Assembly: GCF_022606295.1 (NCBI RefSeq)
Contig: NZ_JAHHZS010000008.1
Location: 1 to 64,000, forward strand
Direction of reading: 5' to 3'
Length of the DNA: 64,000 nucleotides
Source of the DNA: Arthrobacter bambusae
Lineage (GTDB): Bacteria > Actinomycetota > Actinomycetes > Actinomycetales > Micrococcaceae
The notes under the pieces are model-generated. The model ran no database searches. It saw only the letters and a program-made list of their open reading frames with translations, and was not told the origin of the DNA. Shown piece by piece: positions 47,185-55,032 of the stretch (position 1 is its first letter; each line of letters starts with the position of its first letter). Position numbers and translations under genes: made by a program.

Positions 47185-48504
47185 ATGTCCAATGCCATGA
47201 CGACCGACTCCGGACGGCTGCCTGCCGAACAAACGGAACGGCAGCAGCCCGGGGGACAAGAGCAAGCGACGGAGTCCACCGCCCGCCGCATCCCTGCGAT
47301 CCGGCCCGAACGGGCTCCGATCAGCACGTCCGACGGCAGGGTGATTCTTGACGTCGCGATACCGGTCTACAACGAAGAAGCGGCCCTCGAACCGGCGGTC
47401 CGTCGCCTGCATTCCTATCTCAAGGACAGCTTCCCGCACCTGTTCACGATCACCATCGCGGACAATGCCAGCACAGACTCGACCCTGGAGATCGCACGCC
47501 GCCTCAGTACCGAGTTCAGTGAAGTGCGCGTCGAGCACCTGGACCGGAAGGGGCGCGGGCGGGCGCTTCGGACCGTATGGCTCGCGTCCGAGGCGGCGGT
47601 GGTCGCCTACATGGATGTTGATTTGTCCACGGATCTTGCAGCCCTCGGTCCACTCATTGCGCCGCTCTTGTCGGGGCACTCGGATTTGGCGGTCGGAACC
47701 CGCCTGAACCGAAACTCGCGTGTCGTTCGAGGAGCCAAACGGGAGTTCATCTCCCGAAGCTACAACCTCATCCTCCGCGGCTCACTGGGCGCACGCTTCT
47801 CGGACGCCCAATGCGGCTTCAAAGCCATCCGTTCTGACATCGCGCGCGCCCTCCTGCCGTGCACCGTCGACGATGCCTGGTTTTTCGACACCGAATTGCT
47901 GGTCATCGCCGATCGGGCCGGTCTCAGGGTGGCCGAGGTGCCGGTCGACTGGACAGATGACCCGCACTCGTCGGTTGACATCGTGCGGACCTCGATCGAT
48001 GACTTGAAAGGGATCGTGCGGATCGGGCGGGACATGATGACGGGGCGGATACCGGTCGCCGAGCTGCGCACCGCCCTTGGCCGCAAGGCCCCGGACAAAG
48101 GCAACGGCGCGCTCCTGGGGCAAATGCTCCGTTTCGGCGTCGTGGGTGTCGTCTCGACGTTGGCCTATCTCGCCCTGTTCGTCTTCATGCGTACGTTCGC
48201 CGATGCGCAGACCGCGAATTTCGTGGCAATGCTCATCACGGCGGTTGCAAACACCGCGGCCAACAGGCGGCTGACCTTCGGGGTGTCCGGAGCGACGGGA
48301 GCTGTACGGCACCAGTTCCAGGGCCTTGTGGTCTTCGCCCTTGGCCTGGCGCTGACTTCCGGGGTCCTGTTCTGGCTGGCCTCCGGCGGTGAGCCCCCCA
48401 GGGCGGTCGAAGTAGCGGGCGTCGTCGGCGCCAACCTCCTGGCGACCCTGCTGAAGTTCATCCTGTTCAGGGTCTGGGTCTTCAAGCAACCGCGCCAGCC
48501 CTAG
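47185..48504 (+). CDS. Family 2 glycosyltransferase fused to GtrA membrane domain
   Basis: 439 residues. The GT2 domain (about 50-290) has LDVAIPVYNEEAALEPAV, TIADNASTDSTLEIARRL and the metal-binding AYMDVDLSTDLAAL, matching polyprenyl-phosphate mannosyl/glucosyltransferases (Dpm1/Ppm1-like). The C-terminal GtrA domain (about 310-430) has four TM helices: RFGVVGVVSTLAYLALFVFM, FVAMLITAVANTAANRRLTF and two more. GtrA proteins flip or anchor polyprenyl-linked sugars. One chain can thus make and translocate a polyprenyl-P-sugar, which the GT39-like enzyme encoded next could use as donor. The start ATG 47185 is plain; the first 50 residues look disordered. Confidence 0.92.
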   Translation: MSNAMTTDSGRLPAEQTERQQPGGQEQATESTARRIPAIRPERAPISTSDGRVILDVAIPVYNEEAALEPAVRRLHSYLKDSFPHLFTITIADNASTDSTLEIARRLSTEFSEVRVEHLDRKGRGRALRTVWLASEAAVVAYMDVDLSTDLAALGPLIAPLLSGHSDLAVGTRLNRNSRVVRGAKREFISRSYNLILRGSLGARFSDAQCGFKAIRSDIARALLPCTVDDAWFFDTELLVIADRAGLRVAEVPVDWTDDPHSSVDIVRTSIDDLKGIVRIGRDMMTGRIPVAELRTALGRKAPDKGNGALLGQMLRFGVVGVVSTLAYLALFVFMRTFADAQTANFVAMLITAVANTAANRRLTFGVSGATGAVRHQFQGLVVFALGLALTSGVLFWLASGGEPPRAVEVAGVVGANLLATLLKFILFRVWVFKQPRQP

Positions 48505-48548
48505 GCGTGCGGAAGCCCACAAACGCTCCATTTCAAGTGAAAGACACA

Positions 48549-50705
48549 ATGAGCTCCAAATCCATGACTGTCACCACCCCCACCCGGGACCAGAAAGCCG
48601 CCGCTCCCCGAGAGGCCGCTTTTGCCAATCGATGGGAGCGCCTGGCGTACGGCGAAAATCAACCGCGGTGGGTCAGGCCCTCGGCCGCGGCACTGCTCCT
48701 GGTTGCCGCGCTGGTCTACGTGTGGAATCTGACGAATTCCGGATACGCCAATTCCTTCTACGCTGCGGCCATCCAGTCGGGGACAAAGAACTGGACGGCA
48801 TTGCTGTTCGCATCCCTGGACCCATCGAACGCCATTACGGTCGATAAGCCGCCGGCAGCTTTCTGGATACCCGCCCTGCTGGGCCGCGTCTTCGGGTTCA
48901 ATTCCTTCACCATGCTGCTGCCCCAGGCAGCGATGGGGATCGCTTCCGTCGGGATGCTCTACTTGGCCGTCAAACGGGCGGCGGGACCGGCCGCAGGCCT
49001 TGTCGCAGGAGCTGCCCTCGCCGCGACTCCAGTGGCCGCACTCATGTTCCGTTTCAACAACCCCGATGCCATGATGGTCTTCTGCCTCATGGTTGCGGCC
49101 TGGATGACTGTGAACGCCACCCAGAAGGCCAGCCCGGCGTTGCTTTTCTGGGCAGGAACGTTTGTGGGCATGGCCTTCCTCAGCAAGATGCTTGAAGGGC
49201 TGATGACCGTCCCGGCGCTCGGACTTGCCTACCTGTTGGCCGCCCCGGTTCCGCTCCAGAAGAGGCTTCTGCACTTGCTCGGCGCCGCGGGAGGCATCAC
49301 GCTCGTCTCCGGCGCGTACGCGCTTGTTTTCCAACTCACTCCGGTATCCGTACGGCCATACATGGCGGGGTCGCAAGGAAATTCCCTGTGGGAACTTGTC
49401 TTCGGCTATAACGGGCTGAGCCGGATCCTAGGCCGGGGCAGCGCGACCCCCGGGGGAGGCGCGGCACCGGACTTTGCCCGCTATTCCGGTGGCGCCGGTG
49501 CTGTGCCTGGCGGCGGCGGAGGTGGGGCTGGATTCTCGTTCGGCGGCCCTCCCGGTGTCCTCCGCTTGTTCGGCGGCGAGTTCAGCGCTGAAGTGGCGTG
49601 GTTCCTGCCCGCCGCGTTCCTCCTCCTGGTAGCCGGACTGTGGTTCACGCGCCGGGCCGCGAGGACCGATGCGATCCGTGCCTCCTTGGTCTTGTGGGGC
49701 ACATGGCTGGTCATCACCGCCGCTGTCTTTTCCTTCATGAGTGGCACCATCCACGCCTACTACACGGTCGAACTTGCCCCTGCCGTCGCCGCGTTGCTCG
49801 GCATCGTCGGGGTCCAACTCTGGAAACACCGGTCCCAGCCTGCGTCCCGGGCCGTGCTGGTGTCGGCTGTCCTGCTGACGTCGATATGGTCCTTCGTGCT
49901 GCTTTCCAGCGACCCGGGGTGGCTCCCGTGGCTCCGATGGACAGTTCTCGCTGCAGGCATCCTGAGCGCAGCCTTGATCGCGGCTGGTCCGATCCGGCTT
50001 GGGAAAGCCAGTGCAGCGGCGGCGATCCTGGCGCTCTTGTCAACAGGCCTCGGCGCGGGCGCATGGACTGTAGCCACTGCGGCCACCGGCCATACCGGAG
50101 GCTCGCCTTCCGCGGGACCGGGCTCAGGAGCGAACAACCAAGCGATGGGGCTCGCAGGGCTCACCAGCCCGGCCGGTTCCGCCTCCCGTAACGGGGCATT
50201 CGACCGCTTCCGTGGTTCCGATGCCGCCAACCCCCAGGCCGCGGCAGAAGGATTCACCGAACCCCTCGGGAATTCCGCGCTGAACACCCTTCTGCAGACG
50301 ACGAAGACGAAGTGGTCTGCTGCCACCGTTGGCGCGAACAGTGCCGCAGCGCTTGAGCTCGGTTCCGATACTTCGGTGATGGCCATTGGCGGTTTCAGCG
50401 GTTCCGATCCATTTCCGACCCTGGACCAGTTCAGGCAAATGGTTGCCGCAGGACAAATTTCCTACTTCGTTCCGGGCAGTCCCTTTGGCGGTCCGGGCGG
50501 CCAAGGCGCGCCCGGCAAGGCAGGTGCCTCGGATCCTGAAAATCCCGGACAGGGCCCGGCGGCCCGCAGCGATAGTGGAACCGAGGCACGTGGCCTCGGA
50601 CGGGCAGCCGGGAACGGCACATCCTCGGCCATCACGCAGTGGGTCGAAGCAACGTTCCCGGCTACGACAGTCGGAGGGAGCACCGTCTACCGTCTGCACC
50701 AATGA
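48549..50705 (+). CDS. GT39/ArnT-like membrane glycosyltransferase
   Basis: 718 residues from ATG 48549 (or GTG 48507, giving 732). Integral membrane with about 12 TM helices; the first extracytoplasmic loop has YANSFYAAAIQSG and DPSNAITVDKPPAAFWIPAL, the DKPP catalytic type loop of PMT/ArnT proteins. It takes sugar from a polyprenyl-P donor to an outside acceptor. A Gly-rich insert (AVPGGGGGGAGFSFGGPPG, about residues 315-335) and a large C-terminal soluble outside domain (about 525-718), with GSDTSVMAIGGFSGSDPFPT, are notable. The GT2-GtrA gene ends 44 bases before. A wall or teichoic-acid glycosylation role is inferred. Confidence 0.9.
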   Translation: MSSKSMTVTTPTRDQKAAAPREAAFANRWERLAYGENQPRWVRPSAAALLLVAALVYVWNLTNSGYANSFYAAAIQSGTKNWTALLFASLDPSNAITVDKPPAAFWIPALLGRVFGFNSFTMLLPQAAMGIASVGMLYLAVKRAAGPAAGLVAGAALAATPVAALMFRFNNPDAMMVFCLMVAAWMTVNATQKASPALLFWAGTFVGMAFLSKMLEGLMTVPALGLAYLLAAPVPLQKRLLHLLGAAGGITLVSGAYALVFQLTPVSVRPYMAGSQGNSLWELVFGYNGLSRILGRGSATPGGGAAPDFARYSGGAGAVPGGGGGGAGFSFGGPPGVLRLFGGEFSAEVAWFLPAAFLLLVAGLWFTRRAARTDAIRASLVLWGTWLVITAAVFSFMSGTIHAYYTVELAPAVAALLGIVGVQLWKHRSQPASRAVLVSAVLLTSIWSFVLLSSDPGWLPWLRWTVLAAGILSAALIAAGPIRLGKASAAAAILALLSTGLGAGAWTVATAATGHTGGSPSAGPGSGANNQAMGLAGLTSPAGSASRNGAFDRFRGSDAANPQAAAEGFTEPLGNSALNTLLQTTKTKWSAATVGANSAAALELGSDTSVMAIGGFSGSDPFPTLDQFRQMVAAGQISYFVPGSPFGGPGGQGAPGKAGASDPENPGQGPAARSDSGTEARGLGRAAGNGTSSAITQWVEATFPATTVGGSTVYRLHQ

Positions 50706-50719
50706 GCGGGCGACCCTGG

Positions 50720-50785
50720 CCCAACTAACTCGCAGTTAATGTCGTTCTGGAGGCCCAAAACGACAACAAATGCGAGCTAGTTGGG
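50720..50785. repeat. 66-bp dispersed nested palindrome, copy 2
   Basis: Same length and structure as 2414-2479, with about 52 of 66 bases identical: outer arms CCCAACT / AGTTGGG and inner TGTCGTT / AACGACA. It fills the gap between two convergent genes, so it probably works as a two-way terminator here. Confidence 0.8.
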
Positions 50786-51613
50786 TCAGACGTCGTGCTG
50801 GAGACGCTTGACGAATTGCTTGGTGCGTTCCTCGCGCGGTTCCCGGAGGACCTCCGCGGCAGGACCGCGTTCCACCACCACGCCGCCGTCCATGAAGATG
50901 ACTTCATCGGCAACCTGGCGGGCAAAGGCGAGCTCGTGCGTCACGATCACCATGGTCCAGCCTTCGTCGGCCAGTTCCTTGATGACACCCAGCACCTCAC
51001 CCACGAGTTCCGGGTCCAGGGCCGAGGTGGGCTCGTCGAAGAGCAGCAATTGGGGCTTGAGGGCCAAGGCCCGCACGATTCCCACGCGTTGCTGCTGGCC
51101 GCCTGACAGTTCGAAGGGGTAAGCGTCGCGCTTGTCAGCGAGGCCCACCCGGGCCAGGAGCCGCTCGGCTTCGGCAACAACTTCCGCGCGGGGGCGCTTC
51201 TGGACCTGCAGCGGTCCCTCGATGATGTTCTTGAGGACCGTCATGTGCGGGAACAGGTTGTAGTGCTGGAACACCATGGCGCTGCGGTCCCGGAGGGCGG
51301 CGATCTCCCGCTTGCCCACGGTTCCCGCGAAATCGAGCGTCAGTCCCGCGCCCGACCCCCGTACCGTACCGGCGTCGGCGTCCCCGAAGGTGACTGTGCC
51401 GGCGTCGGGCACTTCGAGGCCGTTGAGCGAGCGCAGGACAGTCGTCTTTCCCGAACCGGAAGGCCCGATCAAGGCAACCACCTGTCCGCGGCGGACTTCG
51501 ATGTCGATGCCGCGCAGCACCTCGTTGCTGCCGAAGGCTTTGGTGAGGTCCCGCGCGGACAAGACCAGCCCGGAGTTTCCCTGGGAGGCGTTGCTGGGCT
51601 CAGTGGGCGACAT
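50786..51613 (-). CDS. Polar amino-acid ABC transporter, ATP-binding protein
   Basis: 275 residues of the GlnQ/HisP class, the ATPase of an importer. Walker A IGPSGSGKTTVLRSLNG, Q-loop MVFQHYNLFPHMTVLKNI, signature LSGGQQQRVGIVRAL, Walker B LLLFDEPTSALDPE and the switch His VIVTHELAFAR. About 20 Ser/Gly/Asn-rich residues precede the core. It overlaps the permease end by 14 bases (51600-51613), so translation is coupled. Substrate: a polar amino acid or related compound, by family only. Confidence 0.95.
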   Translation of the reverse strand: MSPTEPSNASQGNSGLVLSARDLTKAFGSNEVLRGIDIEVRRGQVVALIGPSGSGKTTVLRSLNGLEVPDAGTVTFGDADAGTVRGSGAGLTLDFAGTVGKREIAALRDRSAMVFQHYNLFPHMTVLKNIIEGPLQVQKRPRAEVVAEAERLLARVGLADKRDAYPFELSGGQQQRVGIVRALALKPQLLLFDEPTSALDPELVGEVLGVIKELADEGWTMVIVTHELAFARQVADEVIFMDGGVVVERGPAAEVLREPREERTKQFVKRLQHDV

Positions 51614-52265
51614 AACGGTCCAATCTACGCTCCAGGGCGGACTGGCCCGTGGAGAGGACGAGGCAAATGACCCAATAGACCAAGGCCGATTCGAGATACA
51701 GGATCATGAATTCCTGGCTGAACGCGGCAATTTGCTGGGCGTTGCGGAAAAGCTCGGTGACCAGGATGAGTGAAGCCAGCGAGGTGTCCTTCACGAGGGA
51801 AATGAAGGTGTTGGACAGCGGAGGCACCGAAACCCTGGCCGCTTGCGGCAGGATGATCCGCACAAGCGTTTCCGGCCGCGACATTCCGATGGTGTGCCCG
51901 GCCTCCCATTGGCCCTTGGGCACGGACAGGATCGCGGCGCGGATGACCTCGGCCGCGTAACCGCCCACATTGAGCGAAAACGCGATGATGGCACTAGGCC
52001 ACGGCTCCAGCTTCACGCCAATGCTCGGGAGGCCGTAGAAGATCACGAACAATTGCACCAACAAAGGCGTCCCGCGGATCACGGAAACGTAGAAGCGCGC
52101 GACGCCGGAGAGCAGCTTGTTGGGGCTCAGCCGCAAGAGCGCAACGAGCAGGGCCAAGGCCAGGCCCAGGGCGAACGAGGCCAGTGTCAGGGGGATGGTA
52201 CCCGTGACGGCGCCGCCGACGATCGGCCCGAAGGAACTCCAGACGAGGTCCCAGTTGAAGGTCAT
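51600..52265 (-). CDS. Polar amino-acid ABC transporter, permease
   Basis: 221 residues of the HisM/GlnP family with about five TM helices. The start is WDLVWSSFGPIVGGAVTGTI; the EAA loop, which couples to the ATPase, is in KGQWEAGHTIGMSRPETLVR with IILPQAARVSVPPLSNTFIS. It is probably a homodimer since only one permease gene is present. The gene lies between those for the binding protein, which ends 15 bases upstream, and the ATPase, which overlaps its 3' end. Confidence 0.95.
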   Translation of the reverse strand: MTFNWDLVWSSFGPIVGGAVTGTIPLTLASFALGLALALLVALLRLSPNKLLSGVARFYVSVIRGTPLLVQLFVIFYGLPSIGVKLEPWPSAIIAFSLNVGGYAAEVIRAAILSVPKGQWEAGHTIGMSRPETLVRIILPQAARVSVPPLSNTFISLVKDTSLASLILVTELFRNAQQIAAFSQEFMILYLESALVYWVICLVLSTGQSALERRLDRYVAH

Positions 52266-52280
52266 CTGTTTGGCCGCCGG

Positions 52281-53099
52281 CTACTTGGTAACGTCTGCGC
52301 CGAAGTACTTCTGGGAGATCTTTGCCAGGGTTCCGTCTGTGCGAAGGTCCGCGAGGGCTTTGTCCACTGCGGCCTTGAGTTCGGTGGATCCCTTGCGGAA
52401 GACCATGGCGCTTTGCGTCTTGTCGGTGGTCTCCGCCGCGATCTTCAAGCCGGAGTCCGGGGTGCTCTTGGCGTAATCGAGATAGGTCAGCTTGTCGTTG
52501 ACCGTTGCGTCGACGCGGCCCTGGCGGACCAAGGTGGCGGCTTGCGCCCAACCTTCGACGGACTGGACGTTGGCGCCGGCGTCGACTGCCATCTTGTAGA
52601 AGTTGCTGGTCAGCGACTGGGCGGTGGTCTTGCCTTTGAGGTCGGCGAAGCTGTTGATGGAGTTGTTGTCGGACTTGGTCACCACGACGCCGTTGGAGAT
52701 CGTGTACGGCACCGAGAAGTCATACTTGGCCGTGCGCTCAGGGTTGATGGAGATCTGGTTGGCAATAGCGTCGAAGCGCTTGGCATCAAGTCCCGCGAAG
52801 ATGCCATCGAACTGGGTTTCCTGGAAGGTTGCCTTGACGCCGAGCTTGCCGGCCACGGCCTGGGCGATTTCGACGTCGAAGCCTGTGAGGGGGCCGGCTC
52901 CGTTGTCGTGGAAGCTGAACGGCCGGTACGTGCCTTCGGTGGCGATGACGATCTCGCCTTTGGACTTGACGTCGGAGAGCGAGGTGTCTCCACCCGACGT
53001 CGACGACGGCGAGGAGCCGCCGCCGCAAGCGGACAGTGCCAGCGCGACGGCGGCAAGGGTTGCGGACAGGGCTATGCGGCGATTGGACAAGCTCTTCAT
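52281..53099 (-). CDS. Amino-acid ABC transporter substrate-binding lipoprotein
   Basis: 272 residues from ATG 53099 (ATG 53108 is an alternative). The signal has KSLSNRRIALSATLAAVALA and the lipobox ALSAC, giving a lipid-anchored receptor. The mature part is the SBP_bac_3 type: GEIVIATEGTYRPFSFHDNG, GFDVEIAQAVAGKLGV, and NPERTAKYDFSVPYT. It delivers a polar amino acid (cystine-, glutamine- or arginine-like) to the permease. It leads the three-gene operon; its promoter should lie in the AT-rich region just upstream. Confidence 0.94.
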   Translation of the reverse strand: MKSLSNRRIALSATLAAVALALSACGGGSSPSSTSGGDTSLSDVKSKGEIVIATEGTYRPFSFHDNGAGPLTGFDVEIAQAVAGKLGVKATFQETQFDGIFAGLDAKRFDAIANQISINPERTAKYDFSVPYTISNGVVVTKSDNNSINSFADLKGKTTAQSLTSNFYKMAVDAGANVQSVEGWAQAATLVRQGRVDATVNDKLTYLDYAKSTPDSGLKIAAETTDKTQSAMVFRKGSTELKAAVDKALADLRTDGTLAKISQKYFGADVTK

Positions 53100-53346
53100 G
53101 AAAGCCATCTTAGTCACGGGACCGTACCAGCTTGCCCCGGGCCTACACACAAGGACGCTTAAATAGGCTGAGTGGGGGCGGTCCCCAACAGCCCGCCACC
53201 ACTCATCCCCCCAAAAGTGCTTCCGCACGCGCCACGAACCTTGGAAACCCGTTCATTGATTCAAAGGTCAGGCTGCGTCGCCTTCACACATTCATAATTA
53301 TGCCACGATATAATGGATTTATGAAAGAGGTTACGCGGTATGTTTT
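53100..53346. promoter_or_regulatory. AT-rich spacer upstream of the amino-acid importer
   Basis: The spacer holds no gene that I can support. Bases 53280-53345 have far lower GC than anything else in the window; on the minus strand they include TTATATCG and CATAATTATG, good -10-like stretches for the importer. CGCGGTA / TACCGCG around 53335-53360 forms a hairpin at the stop codon of the upstream gene and may end that message. Confidence 0.5.
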
Positions 53347-54054
53347 TTACGTTACCGCGCGGCGAGTCCGGCTGGCAACGGTCTTGGACAACCAGATACC
53401 TCCCAAGCCAAGCGCAGCCGCCAAAGCGGCCGAGTAATTGATGAGCGGGCGCAGCCACGTGTTCGAAAGCGGGATGAGCGGAAACACTTGGGAAACGATG
53501 AGCAATCCGAGGCCCAGGAGCAGGGTCGCAGACGCGGCGCGGAGCAGGACGGGACCCGGGTTTCGAACGGACCGCCACATGCCCGGGAGAAGGCATACGG
53601 CGACGTAGCCCGGGTAAAACCGTCCCAAAGCCGCGTAGACCTCGAGTGACGGCCCCCACGTCAGCGCGTCCAGGCCCACGCTGGAGCCCGAGGTGTCCGT
53701 CGAGAAGAAGAAGGCGGCAGTCAGGACCGCGGTACCACCCAAGACGGCCAAACCGATCGGCCCGCGGATGGCACGTTCACCGCCGGGTGAGCCAAACGCC
53801 CGGGCAACCTTGATGCCCATCAGCAGGAACGTTCCGTAGAGCAGGAACCGGAGCAGCAGGTTGCAGAGGTTGAAGTTGCCCAGCCATCCGTCAAACAGCA
53901 TGTACGGACCCTCGATGCTGAGGAGGATGTCGAGGGAAATCAGGGCGAACAGGACGAACATCATCCGGTTTTCACCCCGCACGGCGCTCGGAATGCGAAT
54001 GGCCGTCAAGGTGACGCAAACGAGGAGCGTGGCCCACGCCAATACGGTGATCAT
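53347..54054 (-). CDS. Multi-TM membrane protein of unknown function
   Basis: 235 residues with about seven hydrophobic helices, beginning ITVLAWATLLVCVTLTAIRI and ending with LINYSAALAAALGLGGIWL. The layout (many TM helices, an Arg-rich end, upstream HTH partner with overlapping start) recalls the MAB_1171c-type actinobacterial putative transporters, but it is shorter and I cannot confirm homology. The start ATG overlaps the HTH gene stop by four bases (54051-54054), so the pair is translationally coupled. No catalytic motif is evident. A transport or sensing role in partnership with the HTH protein is the best guess. Confidence 0.75.
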   Translation of the reverse strand: MITVLAWATLLVCVTLTAIRIPSAVRGENRMMFVLFALISLDILLSIEGPYMLFDGWLGNFNLCNLLLRFLLYGTFLLMGIKVARAFGSPGGERAIRGPIGLAVLGGTAVLTAAFFFSTDTSGSSVGLDALTWGPSLEVYAALGRFYPGYVAVCLLPGMWRSVRNPGPVLLRAASATLLLGLGLLIVSQVFPLIPLSNTWLRPLINYSAALAAALGLGGIWLSKTVASRTRRAVT

Positions 54055-54776
54055 CCCAAGTTTTCCCAGATTCTGTTGTTGTGGTCGAGCTCGTGTTCAT
54101 GGCGGCGCAGGGCCTTGCCCAGCGCCTGCAGGCGCTCTCCGGCCAACAGTGCCAGTTCGCCCTCGGTCATCCTGTCCAGGGCGGCGCGCCGCGCCCCGGG
54201 GGGCCATCCTGCCTCGGCCTCGGTGACGAGGCCGCTGGCCACGAGGCCTCCGGCCGGTCCGACGCCGGCGGCTCGCGACGTTGCCAAGGCCAGTTCAGGG
54301 GGCAGCCTGTTGGCCGTCAGGTGCGCGGAGAAGTTCTGCGGCGCAATCCCGCTGGCCTCGCTCACGCGGTGGCGCAGCTCGCCGTCGTCAATCGCGTCCA
54401 CCCAGTTCCTGACCGAACTCGCGTGCGGAGTCTCTGCCAAGACCAAAGACGCGACGCCGTCCCGGGGGCCGGAGCGCTCCACGACTGCCCGCAGCAGGTC
54501 CATGGTGGAGACCTGGCTGACGAGTTCCGCGTCAGTAGGGGGAACCGGGGTCCCGCGAAGCGCCGCGTAGGCCTCGAATTGCGCCAACGCGTCGAAGGGA
54601 TTCATGTCGAAGGCCCGGCTGATGCTCACGAGCGAACTCTCGGCCACCTTGCCGCGGACCAATTGCTGGGCCAACGTCGTGCGTTTCACTCCCGAAAAGC
54701 GGCACACATCAGCCGTGCTGGTGTCCGGGGCGATACCGTGCAGCCAGCGCTGGAACGCCTTGGAAGGGAGGGACAT
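54051..54776 (-). CDS. XRE-like HTH protein, partner of the membrane protein
   Basis: 241 residues. An N-terminal HTH is visible: HGIAPDTSTADVCRFSGVKR then TTLAQQLVRGKVAESSLVSI and a Phe/Ala helix AFDMNPFDALAQFEAYAAL. The middle (120-190) has a second helical segment, HRVSEASGIAPQNFSAHLTA, that also resembles an HTH. The C-terminus is helical and charged (ALRRHEHELDHNNRIWENLG). No Walker or peptidase motif. ATG 54776 is the start. It overlaps the membrane gene, so the two probably work together. The longer frame from 54908 is less likely. Confidence 0.75.
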   Translation of the reverse strand: MSLPSKAFQRWLHGIAPDTSTADVCRFSGVKRTTLAQQLVRGKVAESSLVSISRAFDMNPFDALAQFEAYAALRGTPVPPTDAELVSQVSTMDLLRAVVERSGPRDGVASLVLAETPHASSVRNWVDAIDDGELRHRVSEASGIAPQNFSAHLTANRLPPELALATSRAAGVGPAGGLVASGLVTEAEAGWPPGARRAALDRMTEGELALLAGERLQALGKALRRHEHELDHNNRIWENLG

Positions 54777-54888
54777 TAACCACTTTCTGATAGGCGAGGA
54801 CCGGCGTGCGGCATCCGGCAGGCGGCTCCTGCCAGCTCGCGTGAGGTCGATTTTACGATGAGCGCACATTGAATTATGCTTGATTCTC

Positions 54889-54933
54889 GAACCCGCTGGT
54901 CCGCACACCCCCCAAGTACGGACCGGCGGGTTC
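54889..54933 (+). terminator. Strong hairpin in the ABC-F leader (possible attenuator)
   Basis: GAACCCGC-T-GGTCCG (54889-54903) pairs with CGGACC-G-GCGGGTTC (54919-54933), 15 pairs with one wobble, then TTCC. It lies between the divergent HTH gene and the ABC-F gene, about 100 bases before the latter, downstream of a promoter-like TATGCT near 54877. ABC-F genes are often controlled by leader attenuation; this is a candidate. Confidence 0.55.
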
Positions 54934-55032
54934 TTCCATGCCCCGGGCTTTTTCGCACGGCAGGGTTTTCAAACGGTTGCCCCACGTGGCCGGTCTTTCC
55001 GCTCAGGAGCGGAGCAGTGAGAGGATAGACCA

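Noticed and set aside
53132..53437. 101-codon plus-strand frame in the AT-rich spacer
   Set aside because: No ribosome site, mixed composition and overlap with the end of the membrane-protein gene; probably chance.
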